Part shown: positions 17,605 to 26,187 of the stretch, in pieces | Position numbering within the stretch: the first letter of the stretch is position 1 | Layout of the letters: every line of letters begins with the position of its first letter | The notes under the pieces: model-generated | The model's database searches: none | Told to the model about the DNA's origin: nothing | The model's input: the letters and a program-made list of their open reading frames with translations, nothing else | Source: Asaia bogorensis_B | Lineage (GTDB): Bacteria; Pseudomonadota; Alphaproteobacteria; Acetobacterales; Acetobacteraceae | Assembly: GCF_900465315.1 (NCBI RefSeq) | Contig: NZ_UBIX01000005.1 | DNA length: 64,000 nucleotides | Reading direction: 5' to 3' (one strand) | Position numbers and translations under genes: made by a program

Positions 17605-19107
17605 ATGAGCATGCTCACGCCATTTCCTTCTGACAGTGCGACCATCGATACATGGATGGCTCGTTCAGGCGTCGCTTTCGGCACAAGCGGGGCACGCGGC
17701 CTTGTCTCTGCCATGCGTGATGATGTCTGTTTCGCATATGTATTGGGGTACCTGCAGCACCTTGCGTCACTTGGCGAGTTTGCCCCCGGGGTGCGTGTTG
17801 CCCTCGCTGGCGACCTTCGACCGAGCACACCGCGCATTCTGCGCGCATGCGCCGCAGCCATCAATCATGCGGGCGGCGTTCCGGTTTTCTGCGGCTATGT
17901 ACCGACCCCAGCTCTATGCTTTTACGCCTATGGACATAGCATACCCTCGCTGATGGTGACAGGCAGCCATATCCCTGCGGATCGCAATGGCATCAAGTTC
18001 AACCGGTCGCGCGGCGAATTTCTCAAGGAGGACGAACCCGGCATGCGAGGGCAGGTTGTCACCCTGCCTGTCGATCAATTCGATGACCACGGTGCGCTGG
18101 TTCAGGATTGCGCGTTGCCGGATCCTATTGACGTTCTCTCACCTTATATCGACCGCTATCGTGATTTCTTTGGAGACAATGCGCTGCGCGGCCTGAATCT
18201 CGGCGTTTATCAACATTCCGCCGTGGGGAGAGATTGCCTGGTCAGTGTGTGCGAAGCGCTTGGCGCCAGGGTAACACCGCTGGCCCGTTCGGAAATTTTC
18301 ATGCCAGTCGATACCGAAGCTGTACGGCCAGAGGACGTCGCCCTTGCTCGTGAGTGGTGCGCAGATGGAACCTATGACGCGATACTGACCACTGACGGCG
18401 ACTCGGATCGACCGCTCATAGCGGGCCGTGATGGTCTTTGGTTACGTGGCGACGTGCTTGGGATTCTGGCAGCGCGCTATCTTCGGGCCTGCGCTGTTTC
18501 GACCCCGATCAACAGCAATACAGCACTGGAGATGGCCGGGTTTGCCGAGAACGTTTTTCGTACCCGCATCGGCTCACCCTATGTCGTATCCGCCATGATG
18601 GATGCAGCACAGTCTGGTCTCTCGCCCTCGGTGGGCTATGAAGCCAATGGTGGCTTCCTGCTTGCAACTCATGCTGCACTCAATGCGCGCATTCTTGGCG
18701 CATTGCCGACACGCGATGCCGTTCTTCCCATGATTTGCGCCCTTGTGGCCGCCCGTGACCACGGCAATGACCTCGGAGCGCTGGCCTCCTCCCTACCACC
18801 ACGATTTACGCTGAGCGACCGCATCACGCCCCTTGCCAGCAGCAACAGCCTGGCTGGCATCAGCAGCCTCCGCAACGATGTCGCTCGAAATGCAACAATT
18901 GTACCTTTTGCGGCGACGTCTGGGAGGGTGATCCATATCGATGAGACGGACGGGTTGCGCCTTGTTTTCGACAGCAACGATATTGTGCATTTCCGCCCGT
19001 CAGGTAACGCGCCCGAACTGCGCGTTTACGCGGAGGCAGACAGTCTCACACGCGCTGAGCAGGTTCTTGTAACAGGTCTGGCGCTTGCCACCCCTTGGCG
19101 CGACTGA
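17605..19107 (+). CDS. Phosphomannomutase/phosphoglucomutase family protein
   Basis: A 500-residue alpha-D-phosphohexomutase. The N-terminal GTSGARG (26-32), the phosphoserine loop TGSHIP with S121, the metal loop TDGDSDRP and the sugar-binding GYEANGG are all intact. It should interconvert mannose-6-phosphate and mannose-1-phosphate (possibly glucose phosphates too) in the cytoplasm. The next gene is manC, which uses mannose-1-phosphate, so the pair supplies GDP-mannose for polysaccharides. Start at 17605 chosen because it follows AGGA and begins just before the fold; an extension to 17533 would overlap the lipoprotein gene. Confidence 0.9.
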   Translation: MSMLTPFPSDSATIDTWMARSGVAFGTSGARGLVSAMRDDVCFAYVLGYLQHLASLGEFAPGVRVALAGDLRPSTPRILRACAAAINHAGGVPVFCGYVPTPALCFYAYGHSIPSLMVTGSHIPADRNGIKFNRSRGEFLKEDEPGMRGQVVTLPVDQFDDHGALVQDCALPDPIDVLSPYIDRYRDFFGDNALRGLNLGVYQHSAVGRDCLVSVCEALGARVTPLARSEIFMPVDTEAVRPEDVALAREWCADGTYDAILTTDGDSDRPLIAGRDGLWLRGDVLGILAARYLRACAVSTPINSNTALEMAGFAENVFRTRIGSPYVVSAMMDAAQSGLSPSVGYEANGGFLLATHAALNARILGALPTRDAVLPMICALVAARDHGNDLGALASSLPPRFTLSDRITPLASSNSLAGISSLRNDVARNATIVPFAATSGRVIHIDETDGLRLVFDSNDIVHFRPSGNAPELRVYAEADSLTRAEQVLVTGLALATPWRD

Positions 19108-19203
19108 CCATTCGCGGCTAGATTGATTGTGGCAAACCAGCACCGTTACCCATTCCGGTTCGCAGCCTGAGCCAACGCGAACGCTCTGCCTCGCGCCATT
19201 TCA

Positions 19204-20673
19204 GTGCGCCCTTTTTCACAGGATCGAGTCTTGTCTCCTGCATCCCTGATCACCACCCATCGCATTGTCCCTGTCATTCTCTCGGGTGGTTCAGGTAGTC
19301 GCCTTTGGCCTGTCTCGCGGAGCAGTTTTCCAAAACAGTTCTGGCCGCTCCTCACGGACAAGACTCTCCTTCAAGAAACGGCCCTGCGTGGCGAGGCGGC
19401 CGGTCTCGAGCCGCCAATCGTGGTATGCAATGAGGCTCACCGTTTCATCATCGCTGAACAGCTGCGCGCAATCGGCGTCGACAAAGCCAGGATCGTTCTC
19501 GAACCCTCTGCTCGAAACTCCGCACCGGCCATAGCAGCGGCCGCGTTTCTGGTTGCCGAGCAGGCTCCGGATGCCATCCTCTGGGTCATGGCAGCAGATG
19601 CTGCAATAACAGACCTCAACGCCCTTTTCGCAACCCTGTCCGTTGCCGCCGATACCGCAGCAAAAGGCTATGTAACGATCTTCGGTGTCGAGCCCACCAA
19701 ACCTGAAACGGGTTATGGCTATATCGAGCGCGGCAATCTCCTAGAGAACGTGACCGGTGCTTTTCAGGTATCGCGCTTCATGGAAAAGCCGGACCTGGCC
19801 AGCGCGGCCAAGCTTGTGCAAGATACCCGGTACTCCTGGAACTCAGGCATGTTCGTTGCACGAGCAGACACTCTGCTGCGCGAGATCGAGACTTTTGAGC
19901 CCGATATCCACACCAATGTCGCTCAGGCAGTTGCGCTCAGGAAAACAGATCTCGACTTCGAACGCCTTGACCCTGATGCATTCAATCGCTCTCCCGATAT
20001 CTCCATCGACTACGCGGTCGCTGAACGCACCTCTCATGCCGCCGTCGTCCCGGCGCGTTTTGGCTGGTCAGACATCGGCAGCTGGGACGCTTTGTGGGAG
20101 ATAAGCCCAAAGGACGAGAGCGGCAATGTTACCTCGGGCGACGTGTTCCTTGATGAAACACGAAACTGCTATGTGCGCTCCGACGGACCCGTAACAACCG
20201 TGATGGGTGTCGAAGACCTCGTCGTGGCTGTGACCGAAGATGCCGTTATGGTGTCGCACCGCGACAGGGCGCAGGACGTCAAAAAGATGGTGACCCGCCT
20301 GACCGCCGCCGGGCGGGCCGAGGCTTCAGCGCATAACCGCATGTATCGGCCCTGGGGATTCTACGAGAGTCTGATCCAGGGTGACCGCTTCCAGGTCAAA
20401 CGCATCCATGTCGATCCCGGCCACACGCTCTCTTTGCAAAAGCATTTTCATCGCGCTGAACATTGGGTCGTCGTCGCGGGTACAGCGGTCGTGACGCGCG
20501 ACAGTGATGAAATCATCATTCGGGAAAACGAGAGCATCTACCTGCCTCTGGGATGCACACACCGGCTCGCCAACCCTGGCCGTATTCCACTCACCCTGAT
20601 CGAAGTTCAGTCCGGCCCTTATCTGGGTGAGGACGACATCGTGCGCCTGGAAGATGTATACGCGCGCATATGA
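19204..20673 (+). CDS. manC: Mannose-1-phosphate guanylyltransferase/mannose-6-phosphate isomerase
   Basis: A 489-residue bifunctional enzyme of the type II PMI-GMP class. The N-terminal nucleotidyltransferase carries LSGGSGSRLWP (26-36) and FPKQF (42-46); the C-terminal third is a cupin with the metal-ligand stretch LSLQKHFHRAEHW and the opening RPWGFYESL. It makes GDP-mannose from GTP and mannose-1-phosphate and also isomerises fructose-6-phosphate to mannose-6-phosphate. The frame begins at GTG 19204 without a Shine-Dalgarno; TTG 19231, preceded by GGATCGAG, would give 480 residues and may be the true start. Functionally linked to the phosphomannomutase upstream. Confidence 0.93.
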   Translation: MRPFSQDRVLSPASLITTHRIVPVILSGGSGSRLWPVSRSSFPKQFWPLLTDKTLLQETALRGEAAGLEPPIVVCNEAHRFIIAEQLRAIGVDKARIVLEPSARNSAPAIAAAAFLVAEQAPDAILWVMAADAAITDLNALFATLSVAADTAAKGYVTIFGVEPTKPETGYGYIERGNLLENVTGAFQVSRFMEKPDLASAAKLVQDTRYSWNSGMFVARADTLLREIETFEPDIHTNVAQAVALRKTDLDFERLDPDAFNRSPDISIDYAVAERTSHAAVVPARFGWSDIGSWDALWEISPKDESGNVTSGDVFLDETRNCYVRSDGPVTTVMGVEDLVVAVTEDAVMVSHRDRAQDVKKMVTRLTAAGRAEASAHNRMYRPWGFYESLIQGDRFQVKRIHVDPGHTLSLQKHFHRAEHWVVVAGTAVVTRDSDEIIIRENESIYLPLGCTHRLANPGRIPLTLIEVQSGPYLGEDDIVRLEDVYARI

Positions 20674-20833
20674 CGGCAATGCACATGATCATCTGGCTTG
20701 CATAGCTCGCACACACTCTGCCTGGGGCGATACCGCTCCGGGTAGTTACTCCGTGGCGTGATCGACAAAGCAGAAGCTGCACCGCGCACAAAACGCAAGC
20801 GGCACTGAATAATCGGAATTTTGTGGAAAATGC

Positions 20834-20910
20834 TGGGGCGAATGACGGGACTCGAACCCGCGACCACCGGTACCACAAACCGGCGCTCTACCAACTGAGC
20901 TACATCCGCC
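20834..20910 (-). tRNA. tRNA-His (GTG anticodon)
   Basis: A complete cloverleaf on the minus strand. Acceptor GCGGATG pairs with CATTCGC (one G-T), the D arm is GCTC/GAGC, the anticodon stem CCGGT/ACCGG holds GTG at 20874-20876, and the T arm is GCGGG/CCCGT with TTCGAGT. CCA is encoded (20834-20836). The G at 20910 is the extra 5' G(-1) facing discriminator C73, the identity pair for histidyl-tRNA synthetase. Many alphaproteobacteria lack this pair. Confidence 0.95.
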
Positions 20911-21261
20911 ACACAGCGACGCCCGATTTAGAGAAATGCGGGGCTGCCGTCTAGCCCCTTTATCGAGATTCTTTTCCACGCTGGGGGGAAACCGGCCATT
21001 GACCTGTTCTGGCTGGCAATGCCTCCCGGATATGTTGCTTTATCCCCTGACGCCCGCAAAGGCACGTTGCGGGGGAGAACAGGTCCCTTCCCTCTGGTCG
21101 ATAGCAATTATGGCAGCATAAGTCGCAATCCCGGACACGTATTCCAGACAGCCCCCCTTGCTAAGGGAGACGGCTCTTTCTAGGTTCTGCACATCATTGC
21201 CGCGTCGGGCCGGAATACGACGAGACCCTGCTGATCTTTGACCGACGAAAGGAATCGTCCC
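20911..21261. other. Gene-free stretch between tRNA-His and the SulP gene
   Basis: About 350 bases without a supportable gene. It must hold the minus-strand promoter of tRNA-His and the plus-strand promoter of the transporter gene, but no clear -35/-10 pair was picked out by eye. Short open frames here show no recognisable product. Confidence 0.4.
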
Positions 21262-22716
21262 TTGAACCTCTCGACTTATCGCGCACAGTGGGCTTTCAGC
21301 CCGCTGCGCGAGGTGCTGGCTGGCATGGTGGGCACATTTGCGCTCATCCCGGAAGTCATTGCCTTTTCCTACATTGCGGGTGTTTCGCCAGCTGTCTCGC
21401 TTTACGCATCGTTTGTCATCAGCGTTGCCATTGCCATTACAGGCGGTCGACCGGGCATGATTTCCGGCGCCGCCGGTTCGGTGGCGCTTGTTGCTGCAGC
21501 GCTCGTACATCATCACGGTATCCAGTATCTGTTTCTGGCCACGCTGATCGCTGGCGCCATGCAGATCGTATTCGGCCTGCTGAAACTGCATGTGCTGATG
21601 CGCTTCGTCTCGAAGGAGGTGCAAACCGGCTTCGTCAATGCGCTGGCCATCCTGATTTTCTCGGCGCAGGTGCCGCAGATGCTGCATGTGACATGGCACA
21701 CCTATGCCCTGATCGCGCTTGGTCTTGCCATCATCTACCTGCTACCGAAGCTGACAACGGCCATCCCCTCCCCCCTGATCTGTATCGTCGTTCTCACACT
21801 CATCACAATCTGGTACCCGATGCCGGTGCATGTGGTGGCTGATCTCGGGGCCCTGCCCACCGGCCTGCCCGGCTTTACCCTGCCGCATGTCCCTCTCACG
21901 CTCGAGACATTCGAAATTGTCATGCCCTATGCACTGGCGATGGCTTCGGTTGGTCTGCTTGAATCCCTCATGACTGCGGGTGTGGTGGATGACCACACAG
22001 ACACCCACGGCGCCCCGCGTATGGAATGCACCGGGCTCGGCATTTCCAATATTCTGGTTGGTCTGTTTGGCGGCATCGCAGGCTGCGGCATGATTGGCCA
22101 AACGGTCGGCAACCTGCGTTATGGCGGCCGCGGACGACTCTCCACTTTCACGGCGGGTGCCTTCCTGCTGATCCTGATGGTCCTTCTGCACAGCTATGTT
22201 GCGCGTGTTCCCATGGCAGCGCTTGTTGCCATCATGATCATGGTGTCAGTCAGCACATTCGCGTGGGGCTCGCTGCGTGATCTCATGCGTCACCCCAAGC
22301 TTTCCAGCCTTGTGATGATCATCACCGTGATTGTCACGGTCACCACGCATGATCTTGCGGCTGGCGTGGCGGTTGGCGTGCTGCTGAGCGGCGTTTTCTT
22401 TGCATGGCGGGCCATGGGCATGCTGCGTGTGGAGAGCCGGAAATCGGCTGAAGCTGATCTGTATCTGGTACACGGCCAGGTGTTCTTCGCTTCGGCTGAC
22501 ATGCTTTACGATGCGATCGACTTCCAGACAAAGGCACCGGTGGTCGAAATCAATCTCGCCGATGCGACATTCTGGGATATCACATCGGTCGATATTCTGG
22601 AGAAGATCGTCAACAAGCTCCAAGGCAGATCAATCAATGTTCGCGTCGAGGGGCTCCATAGCCGTCGCCACGGGTTGATTGCAGAACAGTCAGACGATCC
22701 CCTGCTCTCGATGTGA
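21262..22716 (+). CDS. SulP-family anion transporter with STAS domain
   Basis: A 484-residue inner-membrane protein. About ten or more hydrophobic helices lie in residues 15-400, starting after SPLREVLAGMVGTFALIPEVIAF, a SulP hallmark; GGRPGMISGAAGSVALV is the conserved substrate loop. The last ~90 residues form a short STAS domain (VVEINLADATFWDITSVDIL). Members move sulfate, bicarbonate or dicarboxylates; the substrate here is unknown. TTG 21262 is chosen because GAAAGGA lies eight bases upstream; a TTG at 21238 is the alternative. The 3' end overlaps nsrR by 27 bases, tail to tail. Confidence 0.88.
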   Translation: MNLSTYRAQWAFSPLREVLAGMVGTFALIPEVIAFSYIAGVSPAVSLYASFVISVAIAITGGRPGMISGAAGSVALVAAALVHHHGIQYLFLATLIAGAMQIVFGLLKLHVLMRFVSKEVQTGFVNALAILIFSAQVPQMLHVTWHTYALIALGLAIIYLLPKLTTAIPSPLICIVVLTLITIWYPMPVHVVADLGALPTGLPGFTLPHVPLTLETFEIVMPYALAMASVGLLESLMTAGVVDDHTDTHGAPRMECTGLGISNILVGLFGGIAGCGMIGQTVGNLRYGGRGRLSTFTAGAFLLILMVLLHSYVARVPMAALVAIMIMVSVSTFAWGSLRDLMRHPKLSSLVMIITVIVTVTTHDLAAGVAVGVLLSGVFFAWRAMGMLRVESRKSAEADLYLVHGQVFFASADMLYDAIDFQTKAPVVEINLADATFWDITSVDILEKIVNKLQGRSINVRVEGLHSRRHGLIAEQSDDPLLSM

Positions 22717-23148
22717 ACTCTGTAAACGCCGCGCCAGGGCAGCCTGTTCCGGCGGGGTCAACAGGTCAGCCAGTGTCTGCCTGTCCAGAACTGCCATGAA
22801 GGCACCAAGGGCCTCTCCGAGCAGGCCCTGAAGGCGACATGCACCCGTCAGCAGGCAGTTCTGCCCTGTCTGGAAACAGGCAACCAGGGCCATATCCTCC
22901 TCCGTAAAGCGGATAAGCTCACCAAGATTGATGTCGTGAGGTGCGCGACCAAGCACAAGGCCGCCACCACGCCCCCGCATTGTCTTCACGAAGCCACCCT
23001 GTCCGAGGCGATGCACGATCTTCACGAGATGATTCTCCGAGATGTCGTAGCGCTGCGCGATCTCGTGGATGGACACCCGGCGGTCCTGATTGAGGCCGAG
23101 ATACAGCAGGGTTCGCAGAGCGTAGTCTGTATGGAGGGTCAGACGCAT
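22690..23148 (-). CDS. nsrR: Rrf2-family NO-responsive repressor NsrR
   Basis: A 152-residue Rrf2 regulator. The N-terminal MRLTLHTDYALRTLLYLG and the recognition region NHLVKIVHRLGQGGFV are NsrR-like. Three cysteines, C91, C98 and C104 in ACFQTGQNCLLTGAC, are placed as in NsrR iron-sulfur proteins, where nitric oxide destroys the cluster and releases DNA. It is divergent from hmp, the classic NsrR target, and two matching dyads lie between the genes. The start at 23148 gives the standard NsrR N-terminus; the longer open frame is ignored. Confidence 0.92.
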   Translation of the reverse strand: MRLTLHTDYALRTLLYLGLNQDRRVSIHEIAQRYDISENHLVKIVHRLGQGGFVKTMRGRGGGLVLGRAPHDINLGELIRFTEEDMALVACFQTGQNCLLTGACRLQGLLGEALGAFMAVLDRQTLADLLTPPEQAALARRLQSSHREQGIV

Positions 23149-23153
23149 ATGTG

Positions 23154-23176
23154 AAGATATCTCATATTTACATCTT
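23154..23176. promoter_or_regulatory. NsrR-type operator, nsrR side
   Basis: A 23-bp 11-1-11 dyad with arms AAGATATCTCA and ATTTACATCTT (reverse complement AAGATGTAAAT), close to the AAGATGYATTT half-sites known for NsrR. It lies six bases upstream of the nsrR start and would give autoregulation. Confidence 0.65.
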
Positions 23177-23193
23177 TTATACATCAGGTTTAA

Positions 23194-23216
23194 AAGGTGT
23201 GCATAGAATACATCTT
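23194..23216. promoter_or_regulatory. NsrR-type operator, hmp side
   Basis: A second 23-bp dyad with arms AAGGTGTGCAT and GAATACATCTT (reverse complement AAGATGTATTC). Its centre is 40 bases from the first site, about four helical turns, and it ends 14 bases ahead of the hmp start. Confidence 0.62.
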
Positions 23217-23230
23217 TATGGAGACGACCG

Positions 23231-24424
23231 ATGGTTGCGCCACTCAGATCAGGAACCCCCGCCATTGTGAAAGCCACGATCCCGGCGCTTGAGGCCCACG
23301 GGGTGACAATCACAAAAACCATGTATGGCGCCCTGATGCGTGACCCGTCGATTGCAGCCATGTTCAATCAGACCGATCAGGCCAACGGTCGTCAGCCCCA
23401 CGCTCTGGCAGCAGCAGTGCTCGCCTATGCCCGTCATATCGAACACCCGGAAAAGCTCGAGGCTGCCTTACGCCTCATCGTCGAGCGTCACGTCGCCGTC
23501 ATGGTCAAACCGGAGCAATATCCTGTGGTCGGCGAGGCTCTTCTCGGCGCGATCAAGACCGTCCTGGGTGATGCGGCGACACCTGAAATTCTGGAGGCCT
23601 GGGCTGACGCGTATCGTTTTCTGGCCGAGGTACTTATTGCGCAAGAAGCCGACACATATGCGGCACGTGCCGCCCTTCCCGGCGGATGGCGCGAATGGCG
23701 CTCGTTTCGCGTCGCATCCCGTATCAGGGAAAGCGACGCCGTCATGTCCTTCTGGCTGGAACCGGTGGATGGCAAGCCAGTTCTACGCCATGAACCCGGG
23801 CAGTTCCTGACATTCCGCCTCGAGCGCGACGGCCTTTCCACCCGGCGCAGCTACAATATCTCGAGCGCGCCTGACTCGAGCGGTTACCGGATTTCGGTCA
23901 AGCGGGACCCACTGGGCAAGGTATCGCGCTGGTTCCACGACACGCTCAAGGAGGGCGACTTACTCGATGTCGCGCCGCCGGCCGGGGACTTCACACTCGC
24001 CCGGAGCGGCACATCGCCTGTCATGCTGGTCAGCGCCGGAATTGGCATCACGCCCTTCATGAGCATGATCCTGGCTGCAAACGACCGTCAGAACAGCCCG
24101 ACCATACGGCTGATACACGGTGATCACGATTTCACCTGCATGCCGTTTCTGTCTGCCTTTGTCGACGCCGCAGCCAAAACGGAATCTTGCCCGATTGATC
24201 TGTTCAGCAGTTCCGGCGAAGGCAACAACCTGCCAGTGCCAAGCCATAAAGGGCGCATCTCGGCGCAATGGATATTCGACCGTATGGAGGCCGGCACCCA
24301 TATCTTTGTCTGTGGTCCCAGGGGCTTTCAACATGACCTGATCGCGGGGCTGCGTCAGCTCGGGGTGCCAAGCGCGCACCTGCACCACGAATTTTTCGGC
24401 TCTGACGAAGCACTCCCCGACTGA
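23231..24424 (+). CDS. hmp: Flavohemoglobin, nitric oxide dioxygenase
   Basis: A 397-residue flavohemoglobin that oxidises nitric oxide to nitrate with NADPH and oxygen. In the globin part (1-145) Y32 and Q55 match the distal Tyr/Gln and H87 (VERHVAV) the proximal haem ligand. The FAD segment RRSYNIS lies at 205-211, and the NAD part carries SAGIGITPFMSM and CGPRGF. All key residues are intact. Transcribed divergently from nsrR, with an operator just ahead of its start, so it is expected to be induced by nitric oxide. Confidence 0.95.
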   Translation: MVAPLRSGTPAIVKATIPALEAHGVTITKTMYGALMRDPSIAAMFNQTDQANGRQPHALAAAVLAYARHIEHPEKLEAALRLIVERHVAVMVKPEQYPVVGEALLGAIKTVLGDAATPEILEAWADAYRFLAEVLIAQEADTYAARAALPGGWREWRSFRVASRIRESDAVMSFWLEPVDGKPVLRHEPGQFLTFRLERDGLSTRRSYNISSAPDSSGYRISVKRDPLGKVSRWFHDTLKEGDLLDVAPPAGDFTLARSGTSPVMLVSAGIGITPFMSMILAANDRQNSPTIRLIHGDHDFTCMPFLSAFVDAAAKTESCPIDLFSSSGEGNNLPVPSHKGRISAQWIFDRMEAGTHIFVCGPRGFQHDLIAGLRQLGVPSAHLHHEFFGSDEALPD

Positions 24425-24432
24425 CCCTCTCT

Positions 24433-24467
24433 GCGCACATCGCGATAGGTCTGATCACGATGTGCGC
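24433..24467 (+). terminator. Hairpin after hmp
   Basis: A 10-bp perfect stem (GCGCACATCG at 24433-24442, CGATGTGCGC at 24458-24467) with a 15-base loop, eight bases past the hmp stop. No T tract follows, so it may be a Rho-dependent or stabilising element. Confidence 0.5.
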
Positions 24468-24764
24468 CGCAACGCTGCTCGCAGCTCTACCGGGTTGCAA
24501 CGACGGGTCGCTATACTTCCCCACCAATCTTATAATATACGGGAATGATGCATCTCAGCGCCGATATTTATGCATTTATTTCCCAATCGGAATAATTATT
24601 ATTAACATCATAAGGATTTATATGCCAGAAAGTATCTACAATTAAAATTTGTTCTATATGTATAATTACGACGAATAAGTTTTCATGATAGAAACTTTAT
24701 ATTACTTTCCTTTTCTCTTTCAGATCTGTACCTCCGCAGAGCTTGTTATCGGGAAAAAGGCGTA
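24468..24764 (+). promoter_or_regulatory. AT-rich leader of the orphan hydrolase-like gene
   Basis: Very AT-rich stretch with no long gene. A seven-codon open frame, MPESIYN (24622-24645), is preceded by a good Shine-Dalgarno (TAAGGA). The sudden fall in GC relative to hmp suggests the segment and the next gene were acquired together. Confidence 0.4.
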
Positions 24765-26087
24765 ATGGCTGTTATCTTCGAAGGTGACGATCTGGTCGTC
24801 CACGAAACAGACGGTGATTCCGATTACGCGGTTATTACTTTTGAGCCCGCCGAACAGAGCCAGCACGCGACGACTACTTTTTTTGCTGAAAAACCGTTGC
24901 GTTATAATAATATCAAAAGCTTGGGGATAACTGCAAAATCTCCAGTGTGGTATATATCTGACGAAGTCGAACATGTGATCATGATCATCAATGATCGTCT
25001 TCAAGGCATCGATAACCGCATTGCCGTTGGCTATTCTATGGGTGGTTACCCCGCTCTGAACTGGTCCCGCCGAATTGGCGCAAAGACAGTTTTCTCGATG
25101 TGCCCGAAGTATTCCCTTGATCCGGATCTATGCGATATCGAACAAGGCTATGTAGACAAATATTTTTGCGAACGCATGAGAGGGATGAAAATTGATCCCG
25201 AGAACGTATCCGGTCGCGTTTTCATCGTACACGATCCTGACCACACGCACGACAGTTACCACGCAAGACTGATCGAGCAAAAACTCGCTTCCTGCAATGC
25301 TACGCTCATCAAAAGTTTTTATGCTCAGCACGATGTGCATCTGACAATACAGGGCAGCGAAAAATTCGGACGCATGATCCGGATGCTCGCCTACGGCTCC
25401 GATCAGGAGATAAAAGCAGCCTATGCCAAGGAACGGAAAACGAGTTCCTCAACCCTTGTCACTATGTTCCTTCGCAATATTCGTTTCCAGCCCGAGAGGG
25501 CCTTGCGGGCAATACTATCAGACAGAGCCTTGAAACATGCCAATCTCAAACCCGTTCTGGAAAGAACTCTGGATATGGCGCGCCTGTCGCATCGATTTTC
25601 CGAGGGAGGTAGCTTTGAAAAAGCCAGTCTCTGCCTCGGCTTACCTTTTCTGGAGGCGAGATATGGCAGGGAAATCAATCGGGAAATAGTGGCCAGTGCA
25701 GCGCTGCGCCAATTCACTCGTGCACCCCTGGGATTCCACGGTCATCTTTTATGTTACGATATGGCCACGAAGAAATTTTCCGGCAGAGACCTGTTTGGGC
25801 CCACACCCAATTGCCCTGAGGTAGTGATACGGAGGTCAGGCGGCTATCATCTGATGCAAATCACGACCGGCGAAGAAACGACCTATCTTTATGAACAGGA
25901 CGGGAAGGTACTGATGTCAGACGTGCCCCGTGATTCCGGCTTCACACTCGAGAGGAGCGCTCGTAATCATCACCATCACATACGCTCGCGTCTCGGATAT
26001 CTCTGTTCTCACCCTACAGGGCACTATGATCTGGATCGTTCGGTCAAATTTGAGTGGGAAGAATTCTCCATACCGTCAGTCTTTTGA
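24765..26087 (+). CDS. Alpha/beta-hydrolase-like protein, unknown function
   Basis: A 440-residue protein. The N-terminal half looks like an alpha/beta hydrolase: nucleophile elbow GYSMGGYPAL with S91, an acidic stretch VHDPDHTHDSYH, and a candidate catalytic His in YAQHDVHLT near 190. The second half has no domain I recognise; it ends with a beta-rich region (GYHLMQITTGEETTYLYEQDGKVL) that includes a run of four His. No signal peptide. Base composition is more AT-rich than the flanks and the gene stands alone between hmp and a convergent gene, which suggests transfer. A role in modifying a polysaccharide or glycolipid is possible but unsupported. Confidence 0.7.
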   Translation: MAVIFEGDDLVVHETDGDSDYAVITFEPAEQSQHATTTFFAEKPLRYNNIKSLGITAKSPVWYISDEVEHVIMIINDRLQGIDNRIAVGYSMGGYPALNWSRRIGAKTVFSMCPKYSLDPDLCDIEQGYVDKYFCERMRGMKIDPENVSGRVFIVHDPDHTHDSYHARLIEQKLASCNATLIKSFYAQHDVHLTIQGSEKFGRMIRMLAYGSDQEIKAAYAKERKTSSSTLVTMFLRNIRFQPERALRAILSDRALKHANLKPVLERTLDMARLSHRFSEGGSFEKASLCLGLPFLEARYGREINREIVASAALRQFTRAPLGFHGHLLCYDMATKKFSGRDLFGPTPNCPEVVIRRSGGYHLMQITTGEETTYLYEQDGKVLMSDVPRDSGFTLERSARNHHHHIRSRLGYLCSHPTGHYDLDRSVKFEWEEFSIPSVF

Positions 26088-26117
26088 CGGACATATAGTC
26101 CGGCGCTGATCGAGCAA

Positions 26118-26144
26118 AACGCCCGGCGCAACGAGCCGGGCGTT
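26118..26144. terminator. Bidirectional hairpin between convergent genes
   Basis: A 10-bp perfect stem (AACGCCCGGC at 26118-26127, GCCGGGCGTT at 26135-26144) with a 7-base loop. On the minus strand the stem runs into TTTT, so it should terminate the host-attachment-family gene and may also serve the plus-strand gene. Confidence 0.7.
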
Positions 26145-26187
26145 CTGGAACGTTTCTCCGTCGGCCCGGGCAGGGCCAAAACCCTTC

